Shown here piece after piece: positions 11,166-20,991 of a stretch of 64,000 nt of DNA (its first letter is position 1; each line of letters begins with the position of its first letter). Below the pieces are notes generated by a model. The model was not told the origin of the DNA and made no database searches. It saw only the letters and a list, made by a program, of their open reading frames with translations. Source of the DNA: an uncultured Collinsella sp. (lineage in GTDB: Bacteria; Actinomycetota; Coriobacteriia; Coriobacteriales; Coriobacteriaceae); assembly GCA_947002045.1 (NCBI GenBank), contig CAMQJB010000007.1:1-64000 (forward strand), read 5' to 3'. A program made the position numbers and the translations under genes.

Positions 11166-12008
11166 ATGATTGTTTTTTCCGATATGGATGGAACGCTGTT
11201 GACGAGTGACAAGCAGATGAGCGACGCCACCTGGGCGATGCTCGACGAGCTCGCACGTCGCGGCATTGAGTTTGTACCGTGCACGGGACGTCCGCTGTCG
11301 GGCATCTTTGAGCCCATCCTCGCCCATCCCGCCGTGCACTATGCCGTCTGTGCCAATGGCGCCAGCGTCTGGCAGCTCGACGACGATGTGCCCACCGATA
11401 CCTCGCGCGCCACGCGCATCTTGAGCCGACCGCTCGACCGCGCCATCGCCCACCGCGTCCATAGCATTGCCGCCGGCCATGACGTCACCTTCGATATCTT
11501 CGCGGACGGGCAGTGCTTCCTCCCCCGCTCGCTCTACACGCGCCTGGACGAATTCTGCGGCGGCGACCCCCACATCGCGGCTTCGCTCAAGCGCACACGA
11601 ACGCCAATCGACATGGATATCGACAGCAAAATCGACGATGTCGAGACGCTCGAGCGCATCGCCATGTACTGGCACGACCCCGCCGATCGCGACGCCATCG
11701 CGGCGGCGCTCGACACGCTCGGAGGCATTGAGGTCACGCGTTCGTACGCCATGAATATCGAGGTCATGGGCGAAGGCGCCACCAAGGGAACGGCCCTCGC
11801 GTGGCTGTGCGAGCATCTGGGCGAGCGTCTCGCCGACGCTTGGGCGTTTGGCGACAACATCAACGACATTCCCATGCTGCAGGCAGCGGGCCATGGCATG
11901 GCCATGATCAACGCCGAGCCCGAGGACCGCGAGGCCGCCGACGCCATTACCGAATACGACAACGACCACGACGGCGTCGCCCGCACCATCATGGCCGCCC
12001 TCGCCTAG
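11166..12008 (+). CDS. Cof-type HAD hydrolase
   Basis: 280 residues of the Cof/YidA-type HAD phosphatases. Motif I is DMDGTLLTSD near residue 6, the cap domain lies between about 80 and 190, and motif IV is GDNINDIPML near residue 235. These soluble enzymes dephosphorylate sugar phosphates or cofactors; specificity is not predictable. A second, reverse-strand family member lies just downstream, sharing motifs but with low similarity otherwise, so it is not a recent duplicate. Confidence 0.92.
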   Translation: MIVFSDMDGTLLTSDKQMSDATWAMLDELARRGIEFVPCTGRPLSGIFEPILAHPAVHYAVCANGASVWQLDDDVPTDTSRATRILSRPLDRAIAHRVHSIAAGHDVTFDIFADGQCFLPRSLYTRLDEFCGGDPHIAASLKRTRTPIDMDIDSKIDDVETLERIAMYWHDPADRDAIAAALDTLGGIEVTRSYAMNIEVMGEGATKGTALAWLCEHLGERLADAWAFGDNINDIPMLQAAGHGMAMINAEPEDREAADAITEYDNDHDGVARTIMAALA

Positions 12009-12040
12009 CAGCAGCAACCCGGCAGGGTAGCTAAAACAGT

Positions 12041-12083
12041 CATTGGGGACGTTCTTGAATGACTAGTCGTTGGGGACACTCTT
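12041..12083 (+). repeat. 43-bp GGGGAC repeat, left copy
   Basis: Starts CATTGGGGACGTTCTTGAAT, contains the palindrome GACTAGTC in its centre and a second TTGGGGAC. Its reverse complement recurs at 13104-13146 with 40 of 43 positions identical, so the two copies flank the next HAD gene in inverted orientation. Right beside it (12100-12147) two direct GTCCCC...CTGCCGG units follow. Confidence 0.85.
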
Positions 12084-12146
12084 CGTGAAAAGCTGCAAGG
12101 ACTGTCCCCCACTGCCGGCAGAACGGGAACGTCCCCAGCTGCCGGA

Positions 12147-12941
12147 TTAAGCGAGGCCCTCTAGCACGCGGCGGAGCTCCTGCTGAACGGCGTGGTCGCG
12201 GTTACGACCCACCACGCGATCGGCAACCGCCCTGAGCGCAGGGCGCGCGTTTTCCATCGCGCAGCCCGTGCCGACAAAGCGAATGATCTCGTAGTCGTTC
12301 ATCGAGTCGCCAAACGCCATGACCTCGTCGCGCCCAATGCCGTAATGCTCCGCGAGCTGTGCAATACCCGAGGCCTTCGACACACCGAGCTGCATGGCAT
12401 CAATCCACGCGTTGCCCGAAGGCGCAAAGGTAAAGAGCTGACCGAGTTCGCGCTGTAGCACGTACGCACTGTCCATAACCGCACTGTCGTCGCAAAAGAT
12501 ACTCGCTTTGATGATATTTACGCTGGGATCGGGCAGCTCCCAAATGCGCTCGGCATTGGGAAGGTCCTTATCGACCTCACGCACGAACTTGCACTCGTCA
12601 TCGAGCAGGAAGGACTTGGTTCGGTCAAAGAGCGCAAGATGCAGATTGGGAAACGTCCTGACGGCTTGGGCGAGCCTTCGAATCGCCAGGTGGGAATACA
12701 CCTCACGGTCTACCATCTTACCGTCGGCGTAGACTTGGGCGCCGTTAGCGGCGACAAAGTCCATCTTGTCGCGAACGGGCGCAAAGAACTCGCACAGGCG
12801 ATCGTAGCGACGACCTGACGATGCGGCGAAATGCACGCCATGCTCGTGTAGCGCCAGAATCAGTTCATAGGTCTCGGGAGGCACCTGGCCGTTTTCGTCA
12901 AGCAGTGTGCCGTCCATATCGGATGCAATCAGTTTAAACAT
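12147..12941 (-). CDS. Cof-type HAD hydrolase flanked by inverted repeats
   Basis: 264 residues; motif I is DMDGTLLDENG near residue 8, a middle cap domain follows, and motif IV is GDSMNDYEIIRF near residue 215. It is a Cof-family phosphatase of unknown substrate. The start ATG follows AGGGAG, and that site is embedded in a 62-base palindrome (12947-13008) that could hide it. The gene lies between inverted 43-bp repeats, an arrangement suggesting insertion as a unit or repeated insertion beside it. Confidence 0.92.
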   Translation of the reverse strand: MFKLIASDMDGTLLDENGQVPPETYELILALHEHGVHFAASSGRRYDRLCEFFAPVRDKMDFVAANGAQVYADGKMVDREVYSHLAIRRLAQAVRTFPNLHLALFDRTKSFLLDDECKFVREVDKDLPNAERIWELPDPSVNIIKASIFCDDSAVMDSAYVLQRELGQLFTFAPSGNAWIDAMQLGVSKASGIAQLAEHYGIGRDEVMAFGDSMNDYEIIRFVGTGCAMENARPALRAVADRVVGRNRDHAVQQELRRVLEGLA

Positions 12942-12946
12942 AGAAA

Positions 12947-13008
12947 AGCTCCCTTCGGGCTTGTTGGAATCAGACGCGTATCCGATTCCAACGTACCCAA
13001 AGGGAGCT
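12947..13008 (-). promoter_or_regulatory. Palindrome over the HAD gene ribosome site
   Basis: Two nested perfect 9-bp stems: AGCTCCCTT/AAGGGAGCT on the outside and GTTGGAATC/GATTCCAAC inside, with a 12-base loop. On the minus strand the outer stem contains AGGGAG, the likely ribosome site of the gene starting at 12941. The mRNA hairpin could therefore limit translation. Confidence 0.55.
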
Positions 13009-13103
13009 CAAATAAGACTCCGCGGGCGCAAACGTTACAAGGACCTAGCAAATAGCTCACGCTCACCAGAAGCCCCACGGTCGCAGCGCCAAGCAACACG
13101 CCA

Positions 13104-13146
13104 AAGAGTGTCCCCAATGACTAGTCGTTTAAGAACGTCCCCAATG
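13104..13146 (-). repeat. 43-bp GGGGAC repeat, right copy
   Basis: Reverse complement of the repeat at 12041-12083, with three differences in 43 bases. It ends directly before the adenine deaminase stop codon, in the convergent-free space between two minus-strand genes. Confidence 0.85.
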
Positions 13147-13147
13147 A

Positions 13148-14968
13148 CTAGTCGGCGTAGGTGAAGGTGGTGACGTCGAACATGCCCTCGGGGCGGATGC
13201 GGAGCGTCGGGATCACCGGCAGGGGCAGGAAGATGATGCCCATGATGGGATCGAGCGGCGGCTCAATACCCATGGCGCGCGCCTTGACCATAAAGTCGTC
13301 GTGCTGCGCGGCGACATCCTCGGCCGTGCCCTCGCTCATCAGACCACCAAGCGCCAGCGGAATACGCGCCACGACCTCGCCGTTGCGCACCAGCACGTGG
13401 CCGCCCTGGCCAACAGCCTCGACGGCAGCCATCATATCGGCAGCGTTATCGCCCACGACGCATACGTTGTGCGAATCGTGGCCAATCGTCGAGGCGATGG
13501 CACCGCCCGTGATGGTAAAGCCGCGCACCCAGCCACGGCCGATATGCTTGCCGACGAGCCCCATGCCGGCGGGACCGTCGCCATCGGCGCCCTCGGCCTG
13601 CAGCGACACGCCGCGACCGTGACGCTCGATCAGCATAATGCGGCGCAGACCCTCGGCATTCTCGGGACGAACTATGCCCGTGATGGCCTTGCCCGGCACC
13701 ACGTCGATCACGGCCTCGCCCGGCTTAAAGGCATAGTCGAACACGTCGAGCGATAGCTTCGGCAGCTTAACGGAAACACGCAGCTCATCGGCAAGGGCCG
13801 CAACCTCGGCCATCTCGGGTGCGATCTCGCCCACAAAGGTGCCGTCCTGCGCCACCAGAGCACCGGCGGCATACACGCAATGCGGAGCCGTGGCAAACGT
13901 CAGGTCGTTGAGCACCAGCAGGTCGGCACGCTTGCCCGGGGCGATGGCGCCACGCAGTTCGTGCGGGTCGCGGCAACCGTGGTCCAGGCCAAACGCCTCG
14001 GCCGTGGAAAGGGACGCCATAGAGATGGCAACCACGGGGTCAATACCGGCCTCGATAGCCACGCGGCAGGCATTGTCGATCATACCGGTCGAAAGCGCAT
14101 CTGAGGGAGCGCGGTCGTCGGTCGCAAAGCAGCAACGACGGGCGCGGGCGGGGTTCTCCAGCAGCATCGGCGACAAGTTGGCCAGGTCGTGGCTACACGT
14201 ACCCTCACGCAGCATCACATACATGCCGCGGGACAGCTTATCAAGGGCCTCCTCGGGAATCGTCGACTCGTGATCGGCGATAATGCCCGCTGCGGCATAG
14301 GCGTTGAGGTCCTTGCCGGCAACAAGTGGCGCATGGCCGTCGACCTGCTTGGACGGTGTCTGGTTGGCAGCATCGATACGAGCGCAGGTCTCGGGATCGG
14401 CCATAAAGACACCCGGCAGGTTCATCATCTCGCCGAGGCCAAAAACGTCGCCCGGATGCTCGGCAAAAAACGTCTGCATGTCAGCGGCGGTAATCACAGC
14501 GCCCGCTTGCTCATCGGGCAGCGCGGGCACGCACGAGGGCATCATGTACTTGATGGAAATGGGCGCGCGACGACCGTCCTCGATCATAAAGCGCAGGCCG
14601 TCGAGCCCCGCTACGTTGGCGATCTCGTGGCTGTCGGCAATGGCAGTGGTGGTGCCGCGCGTCGCCGCCATGCGCGCATACTCGGCGGGGCGGATGTTCG
14701 AGGACTCAATGTGCAGATGTCCGTCGATAAAACCGGGGGCGAGATAGCGACCCTGGCAGTCGATAACCTCGGCAGCCTCGTAGGTACCGGCGGCATCGTC
14801 GCGACCGTCGTAGAGCACGCCGACGATTACGCCATCCTTGACGGCAACGTTACCGGGCGCCACGCGCTGGCCATATACGTCGACAATCTGCGCATTGGTA
14901 AACAGCGTGTCGACGGGCGCACGACCCTCGGCGGCCTCGATCACAGACCTCATGACCTCAACGGACAT
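13148..14968 (-). CDS. ade: Adenine deaminase
   Basis: 606 residues of the bacterial adenine deaminase family (Ade), a metal-dependent amidohydrolase that turns adenine into hypoxanthine and ammonia. The metal motif GFIDGHLHIESS near residue 80, the HEIANV segment, GHAPLVAGKDLNAY and VAISMASLSTAEAFGL are all present. A strong site AAAGGAGA precedes the ATG. It could feed hypoxanthine into the purine catabolic island 20 kb to the right, though it is not linked to it by operon. Confidence 0.94.
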   Translation of the reverse strand: MSVEVMRSVIEAAEGRAPVDTLFTNAQIVDVYGQRVAPGNVAVKDGVIVGVLYDGRDDAAGTYEAAEVIDCQGRYLAPGFIDGHLHIESSNIRPAEYARMAATRGTTTAIADSHEIANVAGLDGLRFMIEDGRRAPISIKYMMPSCVPALPDEQAGAVITAADMQTFFAEHPGDVFGLGEMMNLPGVFMADPETCARIDAANQTPSKQVDGHAPLVAGKDLNAYAAAGIIADHESTIPEEALDKLSRGMYVMLREGTCSHDLANLSPMLLENPARARRCCFATDDRAPSDALSTGMIDNACRVAIEAGIDPVVAISMASLSTAEAFGLDHGCRDPHELRGAIAPGKRADLLVLNDLTFATAPHCVYAAGALVAQDGTFVGEIAPEMAEVAALADELRVSVKLPKLSLDVFDYAFKPGEAVIDVVPGKAITGIVRPENAEGLRRIMLIERHGRGVSLQAEGADGDGPAGMGLVGKHIGRGWVRGFTITGGAIASTIGHDSHNVCVVGDNAADMMAAVEAVGQGGHVLVRNGEVVARIPLALGGLMSEGTAEDVAAQHDDFMVKARAMGIEPPLDPIMGIIFLPLPVIPTLRIRPEGMFDVTTFTYAD

Positions 14969-15117
14969 ACATTCTCCTTTAACTGTAGAAATAACTGCGG
15001 AGCGGACGAGCCTTCACCGCAGCAAGCCAATAGCAATTGTATGCCCAAAAGGAGGTCCCGCTAACACCCCATCCGCTTAACGGCACCGCCAAATGATCCC
15101 TTGGGGACGGAGAAAAA

Positions 15118-15184
15118 AGTTGCGGTGGAATAGTTCCTGCCTGGGCGCCCGTATGGCATTTTTAGGAACTATTTCACCGCAACT
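15118..15184. repeat. 67-bp palindromic repeat, copy B
   Basis: Begins AGTTGCGGTGGAATAG and ends with its complement with one G-T pair; the arms are about 21 bases. The inner part differs from the other copies. It lies between ade and the tyrS terminator, preceded by TTGGGGACGG, a GGGGAC motif as seen elsewhere in the window. Confidence 0.9.
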
Positions 15185-15189
15185 CAAAA

Positions 15190-15218
15190 GGTCGCAGTCG
15201 GGAGTTCCGGCTGCGGCC
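15190..15218 (-). terminator. Terminator after tyrS
   Basis: Hairpin GGTCGCAGTCGG/CCGGCTGCGGCC with a five-base loop and, on the minus strand, CCTTTT after the stem. It abuts repeat copy B. Confidence 0.7.
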
Positions 15219-15247
15219 CTATTGCACATGTTAGGTTGACCTACTTG

Positions 15248-16459
15248 CTAGACCAATTTAAAGCCCTTGCGCTTGCCTACGGAGAGGGTGTCGCCCAGCT
15301 TGAGGGCGCTGGGATCGATGTTATAGCTCTTGGGAGCCACAGCCTTGCCGTTGATCTTGACACCGCCGCCGTCGATATCGCGACGAGCCTGGCCGGCGCT
15401 CGCCGAAAGACCCAAGTCCTTGAGCAGGCCGGCGAGGTAGATCTGGCCCTCGTCGTTAACAGTCAGCTCAACGTGCTTCTCGGGGAAGTCGGCGAGCTGG
15501 CCCTCCTTGAACACGCGGTCGAACTCGGCCTGAGCCTCGTCGCCGGCACCGGCGCCGTGGTAGGTGTCACACAGGTCACGGCCCAGAGCGCGCTTGAGCT
15601 CGTAGGGGTCGGCAGAACCATCGGCCAGGGCGGCATCGATCTTGTCGACCTCTGCCGGGGTGAGCGAGCTGGCCAGACGATAGTACTTGCCGATCATCTC
15701 GTCGGGGATGGACATGGTCTTGCCGAACATGTCCTTGGGCGCGTCGGTCAGGCCGATGTAGTTGCCGTAGGACTTGGACATCTTGCGCACGCCATCGGTG
15801 CCCTCGAGCAGCGGCATGGTAAGCGCGATCTGCGGCTCCATGCCCATCTTCTCCATGAGCTCACGGCCAGCGAGCAGGTTGAAGAGCTGATCGGTGCCGC
15901 CCATCTCGACGTCGGCCTTGATCTGCACGGAGTCGAAAGCCTGCATCACGGGATACAGGAACTCATGCAGGGCGATCGGCGTCTGAGACTGGTAGCGCTT
16001 GGTAAAGTCGTCGCGCTCGAGGATGCGGGCGACGGTGAACTTGGAGCACACCTGCAGCAGACCGGCCAGATCCATCGAAAGGATCCAGTCACCGTTGTGC
16101 ACGATGGTGGTCTTCTCGGGATCCAGGATCTTCATGGCCTGGCTCACGTAGGTCTCGGCATTGGCCTCGATCTGCTCCTGCGAAAGCTGCGGACGGGTGG
16201 AATTCTTGCCCGAAGGGTCGCCAATCAACGCGGTACCGTTGCCGATGATGAGGGTGACGTTGTGGCCCAGGTCCTGGAACTGACGCATCTTGCGCAGCGG
16301 CACGGCGTGGCCCAGGTGCAGGTCGGGGCTGGTGGGGTCGACGCCGAGCTTGATGTTGAGGGGCTCGCCCTTCTCAAGCTTCTTGCGAAGGTCGGCCTCG
16401 GGAACGATCTGCGCGGCGCCCGAGGTGATGATACGCATTTGCTCGTCAACAGACAGCAT
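15248..16459 (-). CDS. tyrS: Tyrosyl-tRNA synthetase
   Basis: 403 residues, class I. The HIGH-type motif is DLHLGHAVPLRKM near residue 46 and the KMSKS loop is RKMSKSYGNYIG near 230; a C-terminal S4-like RNA-binding domain follows (about 340-400). It charges tRNA-Tyr. The start follows AAAAGGAGG. No T-box leader is visible in the roughly 100-base upstream gap, so control is likely simple. Confidence 0.96.
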   Translation of the reverse strand: MLSVDEQMRIITSGAAQIVPEADLRKKLEKGEPLNIKLGVDPTSPDLHLGHAVPLRKMRQFQDLGHNVTLIIGNGTALIGDPSGKNSTRPQLSQEQIEANAETYVSQAMKILDPEKTTIVHNGDWILSMDLAGLLQVCSKFTVARILERDDFTKRYQSQTPIALHEFLYPVMQAFDSVQIKADVEMGGTDQLFNLLAGRELMEKMGMEPQIALTMPLLEGTDGVRKMSKSYGNYIGLTDAPKDMFGKTMSIPDEMIGKYYRLASSLTPAEVDKIDAALADGSADPYELKRALGRDLCDTYHGAGAGDEAQAEFDRVFKEGQLADFPEKHVELTVNDEGQIYLAGLLKDLGLSASAGQARRDIDGGGVKINGKAVAPKSYNIDPSALKLGDTLSVGKRKGFKLV

Positions 16460-16555
16460 TGGGTATCCTCCTTTTGCTATAGCACCCTCGCCGAAAACGG
16501 CGGTGCTGGAAGTCCATAAACTCTCTTATGATAACAAACTGATGCGACGCAGCAC

Positions 16556-18514
16556 CTACGACAGGAAAATCCTCGTCCTGCCGCATGCGTCAATGGCAAC
16601 TGGCAGACGTGTACCGTCACGCTCGACCAGATAGCGTACCTGCCGACGACGCAAGCAGTCGCGGCAACGAACCTGTCCCGTCGCATCGGTGGCGCAGACG
16701 CCCTCGGCGGTCAGCAGGCAGTGCTCGCACACCATAAGCTCGGGACGGTCGGCGTCGACCGGACCCAAGACGCCGGGTTCAGCGGCCAGTTCGGCAATAC
16801 GCTCCGCATCATTGCCGAGCAACTCCGCCGGCAAGCACACCCGCCCCGCACCGAGTCCGCGCAGCCAGGTAAGCGTGGCCCGATTCGCGCAGAACACCGG
16901 CGCCGCCACGTCAAACGTCACGCCCAGCTCGCGAGCGATCACCACCTGTCCCAGGTTGCGGCAGACGACGCGCCCGGCACGCTGTATCAGTGAGCGGGTC
17001 CAGTCAGCGTCACCCGTGCGGCGCACCTCGTCAAGCACCACAACGGCGTCGGACAAATCAAGTTCTCCGCGCGGGTCGGCATCCATCAGCTGCCAAGCAA
17101 AAACCATGCGAGTGGGAACCGCGCACTCCACCAACTCCGTGGACGCACCGCCATCCACCGCAACGCCCTCAAAGGGCAGCACCTCAACGGCACGCGCAAC
17201 GGGCGCAATCGCATCCGCCTCGGCCCGCATGCGCTCCAACACTGCCGCCGTCTGATCCAACACGCCGGCGCTGCGAATCAGGTACACCTCGCAGCCCGTG
17301 TCCACCTTACGCTTGCAATGCACGACGACGCGCTTCCCCGCTGCGGCATCCACCGGGCAGGGCACCTGCGGCCAGCGCTTGGGCACATCGGGACGCGCGT
17401 CGGCACCCGGATAGAACCGAATCTCGAGCGTGTCACCCGCCGCCACGGCGGCGTCGAGCTCAACGGTCACCTCTTCGTGGCCCACAGCGACCAAGCGCCC
17501 CACGCGCACGCCCTGGTTAATTGCGCGCTCAAAGCTCATCAGCTCGGCACCCGAACGCCCTCGCAGGTACGCATCGGTAAACCCACGGTTAAACGACCTT
17601 CCCAGCTCGCGTTCAAGCTCTTCCACGGCACCGGGGTCCCACGCGCCGTCGCACAGCATATCGAGTGCCCGGCGCCACACCCGCACCACGTTGAATACGT
17701 AATCGGGGTTCTTCATGCGCCCCTCGATCTTAAGCGACGCCACGCCGGCATCTACAAGCTCGGGCAGATGCGCAATACCCAGATAGTCGCGCGGGCACAG
17801 CAGGCGATCTCCCTCGACGGCGACAACGCTCTGCCCCGCCTCGTCCACCAGGTCGTACGCCAGGCGGCACGGCTGCGTGCAGTCGCCGCGCATCGCCGAG
17901 CGCCCACGCCGCAGGGCCGAGAACTCGCACGCCCCCGAATAGCCGATGCAAATCGCACCGTGGCAGAATACCTCGATGGGCACGCCCGTGGCACATAGCG
18001 CCGCAATCTCGTCGACCGTCAGCTCGCGTGCCGTCGTCACGCGCTCGACCCCCAGCTCGTCGGCGGCAAGCCGCACGGCACCCTCGCTATGAGCGCCCGC
18101 CTGCGTGGACAGGTGAATCTCGACCCCGGGAATCGCCGCGCGCAGCGCGCAGGCCAACCCGGCATCGGCCACAATCAGAGCATCGGCGCCCAGCTCCAGT
18201 GCATGAGCTCCCAGCGCCACCGCGTCGGACAGTTCATCGTCAAACACGAACACGTTGAGCGTCACGTACACACGCACGCCATGAGCATGCGCCACGGCAC
18301 AACCGCGCGCAAACTCGTCATCCGTAAAGCCATGAGCGCTCACACGGGCGTTAAAGCCGCCCAACCCCGCATAGATGGCATCGGCACCCGCGGCGATGGC
18401 CGCAAGCATCTGGTCGAGCCCGCCCGCCGGCGCCAGCAGCTCGGGCAGCGCCGCACCGGCAGCATCCAATCCAGTCTCGTATTGTCCGCTCGGCCCCATC
18501 GTCCGAATCGCCAT
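16556..18514 (-). CDS. Peptidase U32 family protein, 652 residues
   Basis: Starts MAIRTMGPSG. The U32 signature EVFCHGAICIGYSGACEF and the following GDCTQPCRLAYDLVD cysteines are intact, and the C-terminal part holds further cysteines (CEHC, CRDC) of a likely Fe-S/zinc site. U32 relatives include RlhA and TrhP, which hydroxylate rRNA or tRNA, and true collagenases; RNA modification is the more likely role. AAGGAG sits at good distance before this ATG, whereas an upstream ATG has no site. A longer relative is at 59.3 kb. Confidence 0.85.
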   Translation of the reverse strand: MAIRTMGPSGQYETGLDAAGAALPELLAPAGGLDQMLAAIAAGADAIYAGLGGFNARVSAHGFTDDEFARGCAVAHAHGVRVYVTLNVFVFDDELSDAVALGAHALELGADALIVADAGLACALRAAIPGVEIHLSTQAGAHSEGAVRLAADELGVERVTTARELTVDEIAALCATGVPIEVFCHGAICIGYSGACEFSALRRGRSAMRGDCTQPCRLAYDLVDEAGQSVVAVEGDRLLCPRDYLGIAHLPELVDAGVASLKIEGRMKNPDYVFNVVRVWRRALDMLCDGAWDPGAVEELERELGRSFNRGFTDAYLRGRSGAELMSFERAINQGVRVGRLVAVGHEEVTVELDAAVAAGDTLEIRFYPGADARPDVPKRWPQVPCPVDAAAGKRVVVHCKRKVDTGCEVYLIRSAGVLDQTAAVLERMRAEADAIAPVARAVEVLPFEGVAVDGGASTELVECAVPTRMVFAWQLMDADPRGELDLSDAVVVLDEVRRTGDADWTRSLIQRAGRVVCRNLGQVVIARELGVTFDVAAPVFCANRATLTWLRGLGAGRVCLPAELLGNDAERIAELAAEPGVLGPVDADRPELMVCEHCLLTAEGVCATDATGQVRCRDCLRRRQVRYLVERDGTRLPVAIDACGRTRIFLS

Positions 18515-18676
18515 CGGCAAACTCCTTACCAAGGTATGCATTCACTCTGAAAAATGCCGTCTTCCAGCATACACGAGGCCTCGCGCGCCCCGTTTGGTTT
18601 ATCGTGTAATAACTTATGTCCATCCTGCCCCGACGGCATATCCGCCGTCCGGCACGACATACCTGGAGGTCAATAT

Positions 18677-20887
18677 ATGGGTCCTCGCCAACGACAGGGA
18701 CGCAGCCGTTCAAAGACGCATGCCCTGCCCATAATCCTGCTCTCGTTTTTGGGCTTTTTGCTTATCGCGGGCGTGGCATTTGGCATCGGCATGGTCGGCA
18801 ACGTCAACCGCTGGCTGTCCGATCTGCCCGACTACACCGACGCCAACGCGTATCTGGTGAGCGAGCCCACCGAGATCGTCGACTGCAACGGCAACAAGAT
18901 CGCGAGCTTCTACACGCAAAACCGCAAGTCCATCACCAAGGACGAGGTCTCCCCCTACGTGCTGCAGGGCACCGTTGACGTCGAGGACGAGCGCTTCTAC
19001 GAGCACGGCGGTATCGACCTGTGGGGTATCGCGCGTGCTGCGGTGGCAACCCTCGGCGGCGGGCACGAAGGCGCCTCGACTATCACCCAGCAGCTGGTGC
19101 GCAACACCATTCTGCAGGAGGAGCAGTTCGACTCGACCATCGAGCGTAAGGTGCGCGAGGCCTACATCGCCGTAAAGATGGAGGACATGTACTCCAAAGA
19201 CGAGATCCTCATGATGTACCTCAACACCATCTATTACGGCCACGGCGCCTACGGCATCGAGGCCGCAGCCGAGACCTACCTGTCCAAGAGCGCCGCCGAC
19301 CTCACCCTGAGCGAAGCCGCACTGTTGATCGGCCTTCCCAACTCGCCTTCGCAGTACGACCCCACGGTCAATCCCGATCTGGCACTGTCTCGCCGCAACA
19401 AGGTCCTCGACAACATGTTGCGCCTGGGCCACATTACGCAGGAGGAGCACGACGCCGCACAGGCCGAGCCCATCACCCTCAACGTGACCGAAATCTCGGG
19501 CAGTGGCGTCGACGTATACTCGCAGCCCTACTTTGTCGCCTATGTCAAGCAGCTGCTGGAGCAGGAGTTCTCGACCGACGTGCTCTTTAAGGGCGGTCTG
19601 ACCGTCAAGACCACCATCGACCCCACGATGCAGCAGGTGGCAGAGAATGCCGTCCGCGAGCAGCTCGACACGCTCTCACTCGACGGCCTGGACATGGGCA
19701 TGGTCGTCGTCGACCCCAAGACCGGCTACATCAAGTGCATGGTGGGCGGCTACGACTACAACGCCGACGAGAACCACGTAAACCATGCCACGGCCAAGCG
19801 TCCCGTCGGCTCCACCTTTAAGGCCTTTACGCTGGCAACTGCCATCCAAAACGGCATGAACCCCAACGTCACCCTCAACTGCAACTCGCCGCTCAAGGCC
19901 AAGGGCACCACGACCGAGGTCCAAAACTACGCCAACCATAGCTATGGCAACATCACGCTTAAGCAGGCGACGGCATACTCCTCCAACACCGGCTACATCC
20001 AGGTGGCGGAAGCCGTCGGCAACAGCAAGATCATCTCGCTCGTCAAAAAGCTCGGCATCGATCCCGCCAAAGACAACATCGAGGACGTTCCCGTCATGAC
20101 GCTCGGCACCGGCTCGATCTCGCCGCTCGAGATGGCCGCCGCCTACGCGACGTTTGCCAACGGCGGCTACTATCGCCAGCCGATCGCCATCACCGAGATT
20201 GACTCTCGTACCGGTTCGGTGCTGTACCAGCACACGGACAATCCCTCACAGGTGCTTACCGAGGGCGAGGCCGCCGCGGTCACCGATGTTCTGTCCGGCG
20301 TCATGCAGGGCAGCGGTACGGGTGCTGCCGGCGCCTTGAGCGTCAACCAGCCCTATGCCGGCAAAACGGGCACCACCGACAACACCACCAACCTGTGGTT
20401 CTGCGGCTATACCCCGCAGCTGGCGTGCGCCCTGTGGACCGGCTATTCCGCAGGTGAGATCCCCATCCAAAAATACGGCACGGACCTGCTGGGCGACAGC
20501 ACCAACCTGCCTGTCTTTAAGCGGTTTATGAACACCGTTCTGACCGGTACCGAGCGCGAGGAGTTTGCGACCGGAACGGCGCCCACCTACAAGAACAACA
20601 GCGTCTGGAAGTTCTACGGCACCAACAACGCCAAGAAGACGGAGAACGACGACAAGGACGAGAACGAGGACGAAGAGGAAACCACCACAACGACTACCAC
20701 GACGACCACGACCACCGAGACCACGGGTGGCGACACCACCGGCGGCACCGGTACGACCGGTGGCTCGACGGGCGGCTCAACTGGTGGTTCGACCGGCGGC
20801 GATGGCGGCACGCCTACGCCTACGCCTACGCCTATGCCTACGCCCACTCCCGACCCCTCGCCCACGCCTGACGATACGGTCGGCTAG
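18677..20887 (+). CDS. Class A penicillin-binding protein (PBP1a-like)
   Basis: 736 residues, anchored by one N-terminal membrane segment (about 18-40). The glycosyltransferase domain has the catalytic region VEDERFYEHGGID and STITQQLVRN. The transpeptidase domain has GSTFKAF (active Ser), YSSNTGY and AGKTGTTDN. It polymerises and cross-links peptidoglycan outside the membrane. The C-terminus is low-complexity: a dozen Thr, then GGSTGG repeats, then PTPTP repeats, probably a wall-spanning spacer. Start chosen for GGAGG seven bases upstream; a longer upstream frame is unlikely. A strong terminator follows. Confidence 0.95.
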   Translation: MGPRQRQGRSRSKTHALPIILLSFLGFLLIAGVAFGIGMVGNVNRWLSDLPDYTDANAYLVSEPTEIVDCNGNKIASFYTQNRKSITKDEVSPYVLQGTVDVEDERFYEHGGIDLWGIARAAVATLGGGHEGASTITQQLVRNTILQEEQFDSTIERKVREAYIAVKMEDMYSKDEILMMYLNTIYYGHGAYGIEAAAETYLSKSAADLTLSEAALLIGLPNSPSQYDPTVNPDLALSRRNKVLDNMLRLGHITQEEHDAAQAEPITLNVTEISGSGVDVYSQPYFVAYVKQLLEQEFSTDVLFKGGLTVKTTIDPTMQQVAENAVREQLDTLSLDGLDMGMVVVDPKTGYIKCMVGGYDYNADENHVNHATAKRPVGSTFKAFTLATAIQNGMNPNVTLNCNSPLKAKGTTTEVQNYANHSYGNITLKQATAYSSNTGYIQVAEAVGNSKIISLVKKLGIDPAKDNIEDVPVMTLGTGSISPLEMAAAYATFANGGYYRQPIAITEIDSRTGSVLYQHTDNPSQVLTEGEAAAVTDVLSGVMQGSGTGAAGALSVNQPYAGKTGTTDNTTNLWFCGYTPQLACALWTGYSAGEIPIQKYGTDLLGDSTNLPVFKRFMNTVLTGTEREEFATGTAPTYKNNSVWKFYGTNNAKKTENDDKDENEDEEETTTTTTTTTTTTETTGGDTTGGTGTTGGSTGGSTGGSTGGDGGTPTPTPTPMPTPTPDPSPTPDDTVG

Positions 20888-20910
20888 AAATCATCCGGCC
20901 ATAAGCAACA

Positions 20911-20950
20911 AGGCCCCCGAGCAGCTTATTAAACTGCTCGGGGGCCTTTT
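20911..20950 (+). terminator. Terminator after penicillin-binding protein
   Basis: Perfect 14-bp stem AGGCCCCCGAGCAG with a nine-base loop, followed by TTTT. Confidence 0.9.
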
Positions 20951-20991
20951 AGTTTAAAGCGACCTGGGGGGCGGTCTTTATACCGGCAAAC

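Noticed and set aside
16460..16555. Possible T-box leader before tyrS
   Set aside because: The space is only about 100 bases and has no T-box sequence.
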